DNA from: Microbacterium sp. EST19A
Lineage (GTDB): Bacteria; Actinomycetota; Actinomycetes; Actinomycetales; Microbacteriaceae
Direction: 5' to 3'
DNA: 64,000 nucleotides
Assembly: GCF_019969685.1 (NCBI RefSeq)
Contig: NZ_JAHXYZ010000001.1
Location: 1,922,001 to 1,986,000, forward strand
Shown here: positions 53,133 to 61,441 of the stretch, piece after piece
How positions within the stretch are numbered: position 1 is the stretch's first letter
How the letters are laid out: the number at the start of each line of letters is the position of its first letter
The notes under the pieces: model-generated
What the model saw: only the letters and a program-made list of their open reading frames with translations
The model's database searches: none
Told to the model about the DNA's origin: nothing
Made by a program: the position numbers and the translations under genes

Positions 53133-53948
53133 ATGGAGCTGCTCGACGCCATCCGCCGCCGCAAGACGACCAACGGGGCCTTCCTGCCCGATCCCGTCTC
53201 CGAGGAGCACCAGCGGATCCTCCTGGAGGCGGCGGGGCGCGCGCCGTCTCAGCTGAACAGCCAGCCGTGGCGCTTCGTCGTCATCGAGAGCCGGGAGACG
53301 ATCGACAGGATCGCGAGCATCTCGGGCGAGAGCATGACCGAGGCGATGTCGAACGGCACGTTCTTCGAGCGGTACAAGCCGTACTTCCGCTTCAGCCAGG
53401 CCGAGATGGAGGAGAAGCGCAGCGGGATGCTGTTCGACAAGCTCCCCGCTCCGCTGCGGCCGTTCACCGGGCAGGTGTTCACCAAGCGCGGGCAGACGCT
53501 CATGAACGCCCTCGGAGTGCCGAAGACCCTCGGCGCCGAGAACCGCAAGCTCGTCGCGGGATCTCCGCTGCTGCTGGGCGTCATGCTCGACCGCAACGAG
53601 TACCGGCCGGGACAGCTCTCGTCGTTCTACTCGGTGTTCAGCATGGGCGCGGCCATGGAGAACGTCTGGCTCACCACGGGCGAGCTCGGGATGGGCATCC
53701 AGTTCATCTCGTTCCCCATGGAGGTGCCCGGCCGCTGGGACGAGATCGTGCAGCTCCTCCGCGTGCCCGACGACCTCGAGCTCATGGCCGTCTACCGGCT
53801 CGGCTACCTGCCGCCCGAGCAGCGCCGCCCGGCCATCGACTGGTCGAGCAGTCAGCGCAAGCTCACCTCGCAGTACGTGTTCCGCGAGAGCTGCGAGACG
53901 CCGCAGCAGGGATGGGACGACGTGCAGCACCTCCGGCACGAGAGCTGA
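53133..53948 (+). CDS. Nitroreductase-family flavoprotein
   Basis: The 271-residue protein opens [20 protein letters not shown] with [15 protein letters not shown] (about 38-52), the FMN-binding start of nitroreductases. [20 protein letters not shown] (about 172-191) is the conserved middle helix. It probably reduces nitro, quinone or enone compounds with NAD(P)H; the substrate is unknown. It starts 4 bases after the small membrane protein gene. Confidence 0.9.
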   Translation: MELLDAIRRRKTTNGAFLPDPVSEEHQRILLEAAGRAPSQLNSQPWRFVVIESRETIDRIASISGESMTEAMSNGTFFERYKPYFRFSQAEMEEKRSGMLFDKLPAPLRPFTGQVFTKRGQTLMNALGVPKTLGAENRKLVAGSPLLLGVMLDRNEYRPGQLSSFYSVFSMGAAMENVWLTTGELGMGIQFISFPMEVPGRWDEIVQLLRVPDDLELMAVYRLGYLPPEQRRPAIDWSSSQRKLTSQYVFRESCETPQQGWDDVQHLRHES

Positions 53949-53976
53949 TCGCGGCCGCGCCGCGGCAGGGGACGAC

Positions 53977-55506
53977 TCAGCTACCGCCCGTGCGCGGCAG
54001 GTTCTTCAGATCCTTCAGCGCCGGGCCTTCGATGCGCGTGCCGTCGGGCGCGAAGCGGGAGGCATGCAGCGGGCAGTCCCAGCTGCATTCGGCGTCGTTC
54101 CACGCCAGCACACCGCCGAGGTGCGTGCACACCGCCGAGACCGCGCGCGTGACGCCGTCGACGGTCGACACTCCGACCGGGAGGCCGCCGCGGTTGGCCA
54201 GCACGCCCGTGCCCTCTTCGGGCTGGGGGACGGGGACCGCTCGCGATTCGGCCTCGACCCATCCCGCGGTGGCGGCGGCGGCCACCTTCGCCCCTTCGAC
54301 GGCGCCCTCGGTGAGATCCGCCGGCACGGTCAGTCGGGTGCTGATGGCGGTCATCCAGCGCGGTCGGTCGCGCCAGCTCGTGCCGAGGATCTCGGCGGTC
54401 AGGCGCAGGGCGGCGGCCGGCGCGTTCGACAGACCCCACTTCGCGTAGCCGGTGGCGAAGCGGATGGCGCCGAGCCCTCGTGGCATCGCCCCGACGAACG
54501 GGATCTCGTTGTGCGAGGTGTAATCCTGCGCGGACCAGCGGTGCGTCTCCTCCGCGCCCGGGAAGTGCTGCGCCGTCCAGGAGACGAGGTCGTCGACCGC
54601 CGCGCGCTCGCTGTCGGAGCGCCCGACCGGATGCCCGTTGCCGCCGACGACCAGCTGGGCTGTGCCGGCCGGGCCGTCGGCATCCGACACCGGACGGATC
54701 GAGCGCGTCGGCCCGTCGACCGAGAGGAAGGTGCTGGTCAGCACGTCACCGGGAACGCGGAACGAGACGCAGTACGACCGCATCCCGCTGGTCTTGGTGA
54801 AGTACAGTCCGCGATCGAGGATCGGGCTGCCGGTGGCGAGGACGATGTGCTCGCCGAACACGGGCCCCTCCGCCGTGTCGACGCGGGGCGACGGGAGCAC
54901 GTGAGCGCCGGTGGCGCGGATGCCGGTGTGCAGCGTCCCGCCCTCTTCGATGTATTCGCGGGCGAGAGCCTGCGTCACCGTCACCGGATCGATGGTGACC
55001 TGGTCGTCGAGTGCGACGGCGCCGGAGACCGGGAACGGCGTCGTGCCCAGATCGCCGGGTGTCAGCATCCGCGTGTCCAGTCCGGCCTCGCGCGCGGCCG
55101 CGTGCTGCTCCCGTACGGTCTCGAGACCGTCCGCCGTCTGCGCGTAGGAGTGGTCCGTGCGCCAGGTGTACGGCACGCCGGCGTGGTCGGCGAACGCGAT
55201 CAGCCAGTCCATGCCCTCACGATTGGCGTCGACATAGGCGCGCACGAGAGCTGCCGGATGGTGCCGACGGATCTCCGCGAGACGCTTCCCCTGGAGGAGG
55301 GAGAGCTTGCCGGTGTTCCCGCCGGTGGCGAGCTCGGCGACGTCCCCGGCTTCGATCACGGCCACATCGAGACCGGCTCTCGTCAGCATCACCGCGGTCG
55401 TGAGACCGGTGATGCCGGCTCCGACGATGACGACGTCGTGCCGGGCGCCCGCCTCGAAGGGCGAACCGAGGGGGAGGGACGCGTCGATCTTCCAGAGGGG
55501 CTTCAT
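53977..55506 (-). CDS. FAD-dependent oxidoreductase with C-terminal Rieske domain
   Basis: The 509-residue protein has an N-terminal dinucleotide fold (HDVVIVGAGITGLTTAVMLTRAG, residues ~23-45) of the DAO (glycine oxidase-like) family. The C-terminal Rieske domain carries CTHLGGVLAWNDAECSWDCPLHASRF, read as Cys-X-His and Cys-X2-His for a 2Fe-2S cluster. Such fusions are known in actinobacteria and bacilli; substrates are uncertain. I chose ATG 55504-55506; a TTG four codons upstream is in frame. Confidence 0.93.
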   Translation of the reverse strand: MKPLWKIDASLPLGSPFEAGARHDVVIVGAGITGLTTAVMLTRAGLDVAVIEAGDVAELATGGNTGKLSLLQGKRLAEIRRHHPAALVRAYVDANREGMDWLIAFADHAGVPYTWRTDHSYAQTADGLETVREQHAAAREAGLDTRMLTPGDLGTTPFPVSGAVALDDQVTIDPVTVTQALAREYIEEGGTLHTGIRATGAHVLPSPRVDTAEGPVFGEHIVLATGSPILDRGLYFTKTSGMRSYCVSFRVPGDVLTSTFLSVDGPTRSIRPVSDADGPAGTAQLVVGGNGHPVGRSDSERAAVDDLVSWTAQHFPGAEETHRWSAQDYTSHNEIPFVGAMPRGLGAIRFATGYAKWGLSNAPAAALRLTAEILGTSWRDRPRWMTAISTRLTVPADLTEGAVEGAKVAAAATAGWVEAESRAVPVPQPEEGTGVLANRGGLPVGVSTVDGVTRAVSAVCTHLGGVLAWNDAECSWDCPLHASRFAPDGTRIEGPALKDLKNLPRTGGS

Positions 55507-55608
55507 CGGGCCAGTCAACGCCTTCGGACGCGCGGCTCACACTGCCTTGACTTTCGGGTCGTCCGCTGCCACCTCCGACGGCGGCCACCGACGGCTACAG
55601 TGGCGAAC

Positions 55609-55989
55609 GTGAATCTCCGCCGCGTTCTGCTCGTCGCCCTCGGCGGCACCATCGGAACGGCGGCTCGGCTCGGGCTCGGACTCGCCCTCCCCGACGCGGG
55701 TGGGTTCCCGGTCGCGATCCTCGTCGCGAACGTACTCGGCGCGCTGCTCATCGGTGTCGTCGCCGCGCGTCTTCCGGCATCCGCCGACCTTCGTCTGATG
55801 CTCGGCACGGGAGTCCTCGGCGGGTTCACCACCTACAGCGCGTTCATGACTGGAGCGCTAGAGCTATGGACGGATGCGCCGATCCTCGCCGCGGCATATG
55901 CGATCGGCAGCCTCGCACTGGGGCTCGCCGCCGCCGCACTCGGCCTGCGACTCGGACGCCAGCGTCGCGCGTCGGAGGCCGCGGCGTGA
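55609..55989 (+). CDS. crcB1: Fluoride channel subunit CrcB/FluC, first copy
   Basis: The 126-residue protein has four membrane helices and exports fluoride as a dual-topology or paired dimer. LGGTIGTAARLGLG, VANVLGALLIG (pore Asn) and GVLGGFTTYSAFM are the three FluC motifs. GTG 55609 lies seven bases after a -10-like TACAGT (55596-55601), so the message is probably leaderless; GTG 55600 is an alternative. No fluoride riboswitch motif is seen upstream. It overlaps crcB2 by 4 bases. Confidence 0.93.
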   Translation: MNLRRVLLVALGGTIGTAARLGLGLALPDAGGFPVAILVANVLGALLIGVVAARLPASADLRLMLGTGVLGGFTTYSAFMTGALELWTDAPILAAAYAIGSLALGLAAAALGLRLGRQRRASEAAA

Positions 55990-56345
55990 ACCCGCTCCTG
56001 TTCCTCGGCGCCGCGCTCGCCGGAGGGGTCGGCGCGGTGCTGCGGTATCTCGTCGACCTCGGCGTCGCCCGGTTCGCCGGACGCCGGCTCCCGTGGGGGA
56101 TCCTGCTGGTGAACATCTCCGGGTCGTTCGCCCTCGGACTCGTGACGACCGCGCTGCCGGAGGCCGCGTTCCTCCTCGGTGCGGGACTCCTCGGCGGCTA
56201 CACGACCTTCAGCACGGCCATGCTCGACACGGTCGCCCTGTGGCGCGACGGCGAGCGCCCGGCATCCGCCCTCAACGCGGTCGGGATGCTGCTGCTCGGG
56301 CTGGTCGCAGCCGGGCTGGGACTGGCTCTCGGGGCTGCGCTCTGA
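55986..56345 (+). CDS. crcB2: Fluoride channel subunit CrcB/FluC, second copy
   Basis: This partner of crcB1 has 119 residues and four membrane helices. AGGVGAVLRYLVDLG, LVNISGSFALG (pore Asn) and GLLGGYTTFSTAM are the FluC motifs. It starts with GTG inside the crcB1 stop (GTGA). The two unequal copies probably form an obligate heterodimer, as in other actinobacteria and bacilli with paired genes. Confidence 0.94.
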   Translation: MNPLLFLGAALAGGVGAVLRYLVDLGVARFAGRRLPWGILLVNISGSFALGLVTTALPEAAFLLGAGLLGGYTTFSTAMLDTVALWRDGERPASALNAVGMLLLGLVAAGLGLALGAAL

Positions 56346-56382
56346 GTGCGGAGCAGCTCCCAGCATCCTCCCATCCCGGAAA

Positions 56383-56402
56383 TGTACAAATGTACATGTA
56401 CG
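56383..56402. promoter_or_regulatory. Putative TetR operator array upstream of the tetR-RND pair
   Basis: Three half-sites TGTACA (56383-56388), TGTACA (56391-56396) and TGTACG (56397-56402) lie just before the tetR start at 56422. TGTACA is itself palindromic. The AT-rich cluster in a GC-rich gap looks like an autoregulatory operator. Confidence 0.65.
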
Positions 56403-56421
56403 GATGTCCAGGGAGGTCGAT

Positions 56422-57021
56422 ATGGCGGAGAGCACACGTCGCCGACGCGATCCTGAAGCGCGCCGTCGCGAGATCGTCACCGCCGCCGCAGAGCTGATCG
56501 TCGAGGTCGGCGTCGACGGCGTCACGCACCGGCTCGTCGCCGCACGCGCCGGGGTGCCGCTCGGAGCCACGACTCAGTACTTCGACACGCTCGACGACCT
56601 GCGGACAGCCGCGCTCCGTGCGCTCGCCGACGAGGTCGACGCGCGACTCGACGGGGTCCGCATCGCGCTCACCGAGCGCGGGGTCAGCCCCGCGGTGATC
56701 GCCGACCTGATCGCCGACGGCCTCGACGACGCCCGTGCCGTGAAGGCCGACCGCGCGGTCGTCACCGCGGCCGTCCACGATCCCCGTCTGCGCAAGCTCG
56801 CGCGGCACCTGTCCGAGCAGCTGGTCTCGTTCCTCGAGCCGACGTACGGACGCGACCGGGCGACCGCCGCGATGATCTTCATCGACGGCGTCATGTGGAG
56901 CACCCAGATCCGCGACACCGCCCTCGACCGCCCCTTCATCGAGACCGTGCTCACACAACTGCTCGGCATGCCCGAGACTGATACCACCCCCGGTCGCACC
57001 GCAGCGCCGTCCGCACCCTGA
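56422..57021 (+). CDS. TetR-family transcriptional regulator
   Basis: The 199-residue protein has its helix-turn-helix at about 12-60 (AAELIVEVGVDGVTHRLVAARAGVPLGATTQYFDT) and a C-terminal ligand domain. AGGGAGG (56410-56416) precedes ATG 56422; ATG 56404 in frame is less likely. The RND exporter starts 15 bases downstream, so the pair forms a repressor-pump operon. Confidence 0.9.
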   Translation: MAESTRRRRDPEARRREIVTAAAELIVEVGVDGVTHRLVAARAGVPLGATTQYFDTLDDLRTAALRALADEVDARLDGVRIALTERGVSPAVIADLIADGLDDARAVKADRAVVTAAVHDPRLRKLARHLSEQLVSFLEPTYGRDRATAAMIFIDGVMWSTQIRDTALDRPFIETVLTQLLGMPETDTTPGRTAAPSAP

Positions 57022-57036
57022 ACCGAGGAATCCGCC

Positions 57037-60000
57037 GTGTCGAATCTCGCCGTCCTGAGCCTGAAGAACCGGGCGCTCATCGCCCTCATCACGATCGTCG
57101 CCGCGGTGTTCGGCGGTCTCGCCCTGACCAACCTCAAGCAGGAGCTCATCCCCTCGCTCGAGCTGCCGAACCTCATGGTCATGACGACGTACCCCGGTGC
57201 ATCGCCGGAGGTCGTAGAGAACGACGTGTCGACGCCGGTCGAGGCCGCGATCCAGGGCGTGCCCGGGCTCGAGGGGACGACGGCGACCAGCACGACCAAC
57301 GCCTCGATCGTGCAGGCGACCTTCGCCTACGGCACGAACCTCGCGACCGCGGAGCAGAAGATCCAGCAGGCGATCAACCGCATCTCGGGACAGCTGCCCG
57401 AGGACGTCAGCCCGCAGGTGCTCGCGGTGTCGATCGACGACTTCCCCGTGATCCAGGTGGCGGTCACCGGATTCGAGGATGCCGAGAACGCCCAGGCCGA
57501 ACTCCAGAGCGTCGCGATCCCCGACCTCGAAGACGTCGACGGCGTCAACGCCGCACAGATCATCGGCGGCGTCGGTCAGCGCATCACCATCACCCCCGAC
57601 GTCGCACGCCTCGCCGCGGAAGGTGAGAGCACGCAGGCGATCACGTCGGCGCTGCAGCAGAACGGCACCCTCTTCCCCGGTGGTGACATCACCGCGGACG
57701 GTCAGACCCTCACGGTCCAGACCGGCGCGAAGATCACGTCCGTCGACGAGCTCGCCGCCCTGCCGCTGGTCGGCACGACACTCACCATCGGCGATGTGGC
57801 GACCGTCGCGCAGGAGTCCGACCCGGTCTCCTCGATCTCGCGCGTCGACGGCAAGGATGCGCTCTCGATCTCGATCACCAAGCTCCCCGCCGCGAACACC
57901 GTCGAGGTGTCGCAGGGCGTGATCGCGGCGCTCGACGAGCTCAAAGAGGCGTTCCCGGACGCCGACTTCACGATCATCTTCGACCAGGCGCCGTTCATCG
58001 TGCAGTCCATCGAGAGCCTCGCGACCGAGGGCCTTCTCGGACTCGCGTTCGCGGTGATCGTCATCCTGGTGTTCCTGCTGTCGATCCGCTCCACCCTCGT
58101 GACGGCGATCTCGATCCCGACGTCCGTGCTCATCACGTTCATCGGGCTGCAGGCCTTCGGGTACTCGCTGAACATCCTGACCCTGGGTGCTCTGACGATC
58201 GCCATCGGGCGCGTGGTCGACGACTCCATCGTCGTGATCGAGAACATAAAACGCCACTACGTCGGCGATGCCGACAAGGGCGACGCGATCAGGCTCGCGG
58301 TGCGCGAGGTCGCGATGGCGGTCACGGCATCCACGATCACCACGGTCGCGGTGTTCCTCCCGATCGTGTTCGTCGGAGACATGGTCGGCGAACTGTTCCG
58401 TCCGTTCGCCGTCACCGTGGCCATCGCGATGATCGCCTCGCTGCTGGTCTCGCTGACGATCGTGCCGGTGCTCGCGTACTGGTTCCTCCGCCCCGGAAAG
58501 CCGCTGCTCGACGAGAACGGCGTGGCGATCGATCCCGAGCATGAAGACGCACCGCCGACGCGGCTGCAGCGCGGGTACCGCCCGATCCTGGGCTGGACAC
58601 TCAAGCACTCCGGTGTCACGGTGATCATCGCGGTCGTCGTCCTCGGAGGCACGCTCGCCGCCTACCCGCTGATGAAGCAGAACTTCCTCGGCGACTCCGG
58701 CCAGAACACGATGACGGTCACGCAGGACCTCGGTCCGACCGCCAGCCTCGAGGCGAAGTCGGATGCCGCGGTAGCGGTCGAGGACGCGCTGCTCGGCATC
58801 GACGGCATCGAGCACGTGCAGGCCTCGATCGGCTCGAGCGGCTCGGCCCTGCGTGACGCGTTCTCCGGCGGAGCGGGCGTCACCTACTCGGTGCTCACCG
58901 ACGGCGACGCCGATCAGGAGAAGCTGCGCGCCGATGTGCAGGACGCGATCGACGGACTCGGCGACGACGTCGGCGACGTGTCGGTCGCGGCATCCGCCAG
59001 CTTCGGCTCCAGCGACATCGAGATCTCGGTGTCGGCATCGAACGCCGACGACCTGCAGACCGCGACGACGGCTGTGATCGACGAGCTCGACGGTCGCGAC
59101 GGCGTCGGCCAGGTGACCGACAACCTCGCCGCATCGCTGCCCTACATCGCCGTCGTTGTCGACCGCGAGGCCGCCGCACAGCGCGGGCTCTCCGAGGTCG
59201 CCGTCGGATCGATCGTGTCGAGCACCATGCGCCCGACCCAGGCCGGATCCGTCGAGATCGACGACACCGCACTGACGATCTACCTCGTCACTCCCGAGCC
59301 GCCGACCACGGTCGACGCCCTGAAGGAGCTCACGATCCCGACTCCGCTCGGCATCGTGCAGCTGCAGGACATCGCGACCGTCGAGGAGCGCAACGGCCCC
59401 ACCTCGATCACCACCGAGCAGGGACGCCGCACGGCGACGATCACCGTGCCGCCGGCATCCGACAACCTCGCCGTCGCGACGGCGTCGGTGAACACCGCGC
59501 TCGCCGCGGTGGAGCTGCCGGACGGCGCATCGGCCGAGGTCGGCGGTGTCGCCTCGCAGCAGGCCGACTCGTTCTCGCAGCTCGGACTCGCGATGCTCGC
59601 CGCGATCCTCATCGTGTACGTGGTGATGGTCGCGACGTTCAAGTCGCTGCGCCAGCCGCTGCTGCTGCTCGTGTCGGTGCCGTTCGCGGCGACCGGTGCG
59701 ATCCTGCTGCAGATCGTCACGGGCGTGCCGCTCGGCGTCGCCTCGCTGATCGGTGTGCTGATGCTCATCGGCATCGTGGTGACGAACGCGATCGTGCTGA
59801 TCGACCTGGTCAACCAGTACCGGCAGAAGGGTCTGTCGACCATCGAGGCGGTGAAGGCCGGTGGCGAGAAGCGTCTGCGCCCGATCCTCATGACGGCGCT
59901 CGCGACGATCCTCGCGCTCACCCCGATGGCTCTCGGCATCACCGGGCACGGCGGCTTCATCTCGCAGCCCCTCGCGATCGTCGTGATCGGCGGCCTGCTC

Positions 60001-60255
60001 TCCTCGACCGTGCTGACCCTGATCGTGCTGCCGACGCTCTACAACCTCGTCGAAGGCGCCAAGGAGCGCCGTCAGGCCCGCAAGGGCGGCGGGGCAGATG
60101 CTGCGGGCACGGGTTCCGGTCCGGATGCGCCGACCGGGCCCGAGGCCCCGGCGACGGCGGAGTCCGCGTCCGACGGGGTCACGGTCGATGCCTCCGGTCT
60201 GCCCGACCTGTCGCACCTGACGCGTCGCGAGCTGCGCGACCGCGGGCTCGTCTGA
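57037..60255 (+). CDS. RND efflux permease (AcrB/HAE type, single-gene)
   Basis: The 1072-residue inner-membrane pump has 12 helices and two large extracellular loops. The proton-relay Asp pair is in TM4 (GRVVDDSIVVIENIKRHY, about residues 390-407), and QELIPSLELPNLMV and ASPEVVENDVSTPVE are typical HAE1 motifs. The C-terminal 60 residues are Gly/Pro/Ala-rich and cytoplasmic. No membrane-fusion or outer-membrane partner is nearby, as in Bacillus SwrC. GAGGAA precedes the GTG start. Confidence 0.95.
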   Translation: MSNLAVLSLKNRALIALITIVAAVFGGLALTNLKQELIPSLELPNLMVMTTYPGASPEVVENDVSTPVEAAIQGVPGLEGTTATSTTNASIVQATFAYGTNLATAEQKIQQAINRISGQLPEDVSPQVLAVSIDDFPVIQVAVTGFEDAENAQAELQSVAIPDLEDVDGVNAAQIIGGVGQRITITPDVARLAAEGESTQAITSALQQNGTLFPGGDITADGQTLTVQTGAKITSVDELAALPLVGTTLTIGDVATVAQESDPVSSISRVDGKDALSISITKLPAANTVEVSQGVIAALDELKEAFPDADFTIIFDQAPFIVQSIESLATEGLLGLAFAVIVILVFLLSIRSTLVTAISIPTSVLITFIGLQAFGYSLNILTLGALTIAIGRVVDDSIVVIENIKRHYVGDADKGDAIRLAVREVAMAVTASTITTVAVFLPIVFVGDMVGELFRPFAVTVAIAMIASLLVSLTIVPVLAYWFLRPGKPLLDENGVAIDPEHEDAPPTRLQRGYRPILGWTLKHSGVTVIIAVVVLGGTLAAYPLMKQNFLGDSGQNTMTVTQDLGPTASLEAKSDAAVAVEDALLGIDGIEHVQASIGSSGSALRDAFSGGAGVTYSVLTDGDADQEKLRADVQDAIDGLGDDVGDVSVAASASFGSSDIEISVSASNADDLQTATTAVIDELDGRDGVGQVTDNLAASLPYIAVVVDREAAAQRGLSEVAVGSIVSSTMRPTQAGSVEIDDTALTIYLVTPEPPTTVDALKELTIPTPLGIVQLQDIATVEERNGPTSITTEQGRRTATITVPPASDNLAVATASVNTALAAVELPDGASAEVGGVASQQADSFSQLGLAMLAAILIVYVVMVATFKSLRQPLLLLVSVPFAATGAILLQIVTGVPLGVASLIGVLMLIGIVVTNAIVLIDLVNQYRQKGLSTIEAVKAGGEKRLRPILMTALATILALTPMALGITGHGGFISQPLAIVVIGGLLSSTVLTLIVLPTLYNLVEGAKERRQARKGGGADAAGTGSGPDAPTGPEAPATAESASDGVTVDASGLPDLSHLTRRELRDRGLV

Positions 60256-60267
60256 CCGCGCGGGCGT

Positions 60268-61164
60268 TCAGCCGAGCGAGATGCCCCAGCGGAGGGTCCA
60301 GGACTCGTCGGGAGCGAGGCGACGGATGCCGCGGCCGCTGTTGAGCGCATCTGCCGGGGCGGTCATCGGCTCGATCGCGAGCGCGAGCTGCTGGCCCGGG
60401 TACTTGTCGGTCGTGAACACCTGCACGAAGTCGAAGCCTTCGCCCTGCCACACCGTGAGCCGACGACCGTCGGGGGCGGTGAGCGTGTGCCGGACGAGCC
60501 CGTCGTCGTCGCGGACGAGGTCGGTGAAGCCGGTGTCGAGCGACGCATCACCCAGACGGATGCCGTCGCGCAGAGCCGCATCGGCCGGACGGGTGCCGGT
60601 GGGCAGCATCCGCTCGTCGGTGTCGAACATGGTCGCCGCCGGCACGCGCAGGACCAGCTCGTGCGGGTCGACGTCGCCGATCGTGACGAACGGGTGCGTG
60701 CCGAGGGCGACGGGCGCGGGTTCGGCCGACCGGTTCGTGAGCACGTGGACGACGTCGATGCCGGTGTCGGTCAGCAGGTAGGTGACCGAGGTCTCGATCA
60801 GATACGGGTACCCGGTCTGCGGCACGATCGTCGCGCTGAGCGTCGCCGCGGCATCCGTCTGGTCGATCTCGTACGCGACGAAGCGGAGCAGGCCATGGCT
60901 GGCGTTGGTGAACTTCGGCTCGGTGATCGCGAGCTGGCGGGCGGTGCCGTCGTCGTCCCAGAGGCCGTCGCGCACGCGGTTCGGCCACGGGGCGAGGACG
61001 ACGCCCGAGCACGAGGGAGTGGGGATGTCGAGCGGGTACGTCGGCACCAGGTCGACGTCGCCGATGCGGAGGGAGCGGAGAGAGGCGCCGACCTGCGCGA
61101 TCTGGGCGGTCGCGTCGCCGGATCGGAGGTGGACCTGGGTGCCGGTGGGGGATGCGGAGTTCAC
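60268..61164 (-). CDS. Aldose 1-epimerase (mutarotase)
   Basis: The 298-residue enzyme interconverts alpha and beta sugars. Catalytic His90 (NASHGLLRFV), His157 (LGTHPFVTIG) and the C-terminal Glu in LALAIEPMTAPADA are seen, with APWPNRVRDGLW for substrate contacts. The GTG at 61162-61164 follows a -10-like TACGAT (61171-61176) by six bases, suggesting leaderless translation. It converges on the RND gene with 12 bases between. Confidence 0.92.
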   Translation of the reverse strand: MNSASPTGTQVHLRSGDATAQIAQVGASLRSLRIGDVDLVPTYPLDIPTPSCSGVVLAPWPNRVRDGLWDDDGTARQLAITEPKFTNASHGLLRFVAYEIDQTDAAATLSATIVPQTGYPYLIETSVTYLLTDTGIDVVHVLTNRSAEPAPVALGTHPFVTIGDVDPHELVLRVPAATMFDTDERMLPTGTRPADAALRDGIRLGDASLDTGFTDLVRDDDGLVRHTLTAPDGRRLTVWQGEGFDFVQVFTTDKYPGQQLALAIEPMTAPADALNSGRGIRRLAPDESWTLRWGISLG

Positions 61165-61184
61165 TCCGCAATCGTATGGCGCGG

Positions 61185-61213
61185 ATGACTCTCTCAGGCG
61201 GGACCGCTAGACT
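61185..61213 (+). promoter_or_regulatory. Putative promoter of the DEAD-box helicase gene
   Basis: -35 ATGACT (61185-61190) and -10 TAGACT (61208-61213) are 17 bases apart. Transcription would begin near 61220, giving a leader of about 220 bases before the helicase ATG. Elements are moderate matches. Confidence 0.5.
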
Positions 61214-61234
61214 CGTTCGGTCGGCTTCGGACAC

Positions 61235-61257
61235 CCGCGCAGGGCGCGGACGTTTTT
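61235..61257 (+). terminator. Terminator-like hairpin in the helicase leader
   Basis: CCGCGC (61235-61240) pairs with GCGCGG (61244-61249), followed by ACG and five T (61253-61257). Its place soon after the presumed start site suggests attenuation or an antitermination switch rather than gene end. Confidence 0.55.
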
Positions 61258-61277
61258 GTGTAAGAAGTGTGAGTCCA

Positions 61278-61331
61278 GGGGCCGATGGTGAGCGTCGATC
61301 GACGCAAATCAACCATCACATGAATGGCCCC
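61278..61331 (+). ncRNA. Candidate structured 5' leader RNA of the DEAD-box helicase gene
   Basis: Three nested inverted repeats lie in order: GGGGCC (61278-61283) with GGCCCC (61326-61331), GATGGT (61284-61289) with ACCATC (61312-61317), and a central perfect palindrome GCGTCGATCGACGC (61292-61305). It is about 110 bases before the start codon. RNA helicase genes are often self-controlled through their leaders. Confidence 0.5.
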
Positions 61332-61441
61332 GGCCGCTGACAGTCCGGAACCCGAGCTTCATCTCTCTTTGGGAAGCACTGGGTGCTCGCGCGTGTGCGC
61401 AGCGCTGTTCTCGTGCGAGAACTCAGAAGGACAGACCTGCA

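Noticed and set aside
55507..55608. Possible fluoride riboswitch before crcB1
   Set aside because: The conserved crcB motif blocks are not seen and the promoter seems to sit immediately before the start codon.
56272..60216. Open reading frame of about 1300 codons on the minus strand opposite the RND pump
   Set aside because: Shadow frame of Arg/Asp/His composition; the plus strand encodes a full RND protein with all expected motifs.
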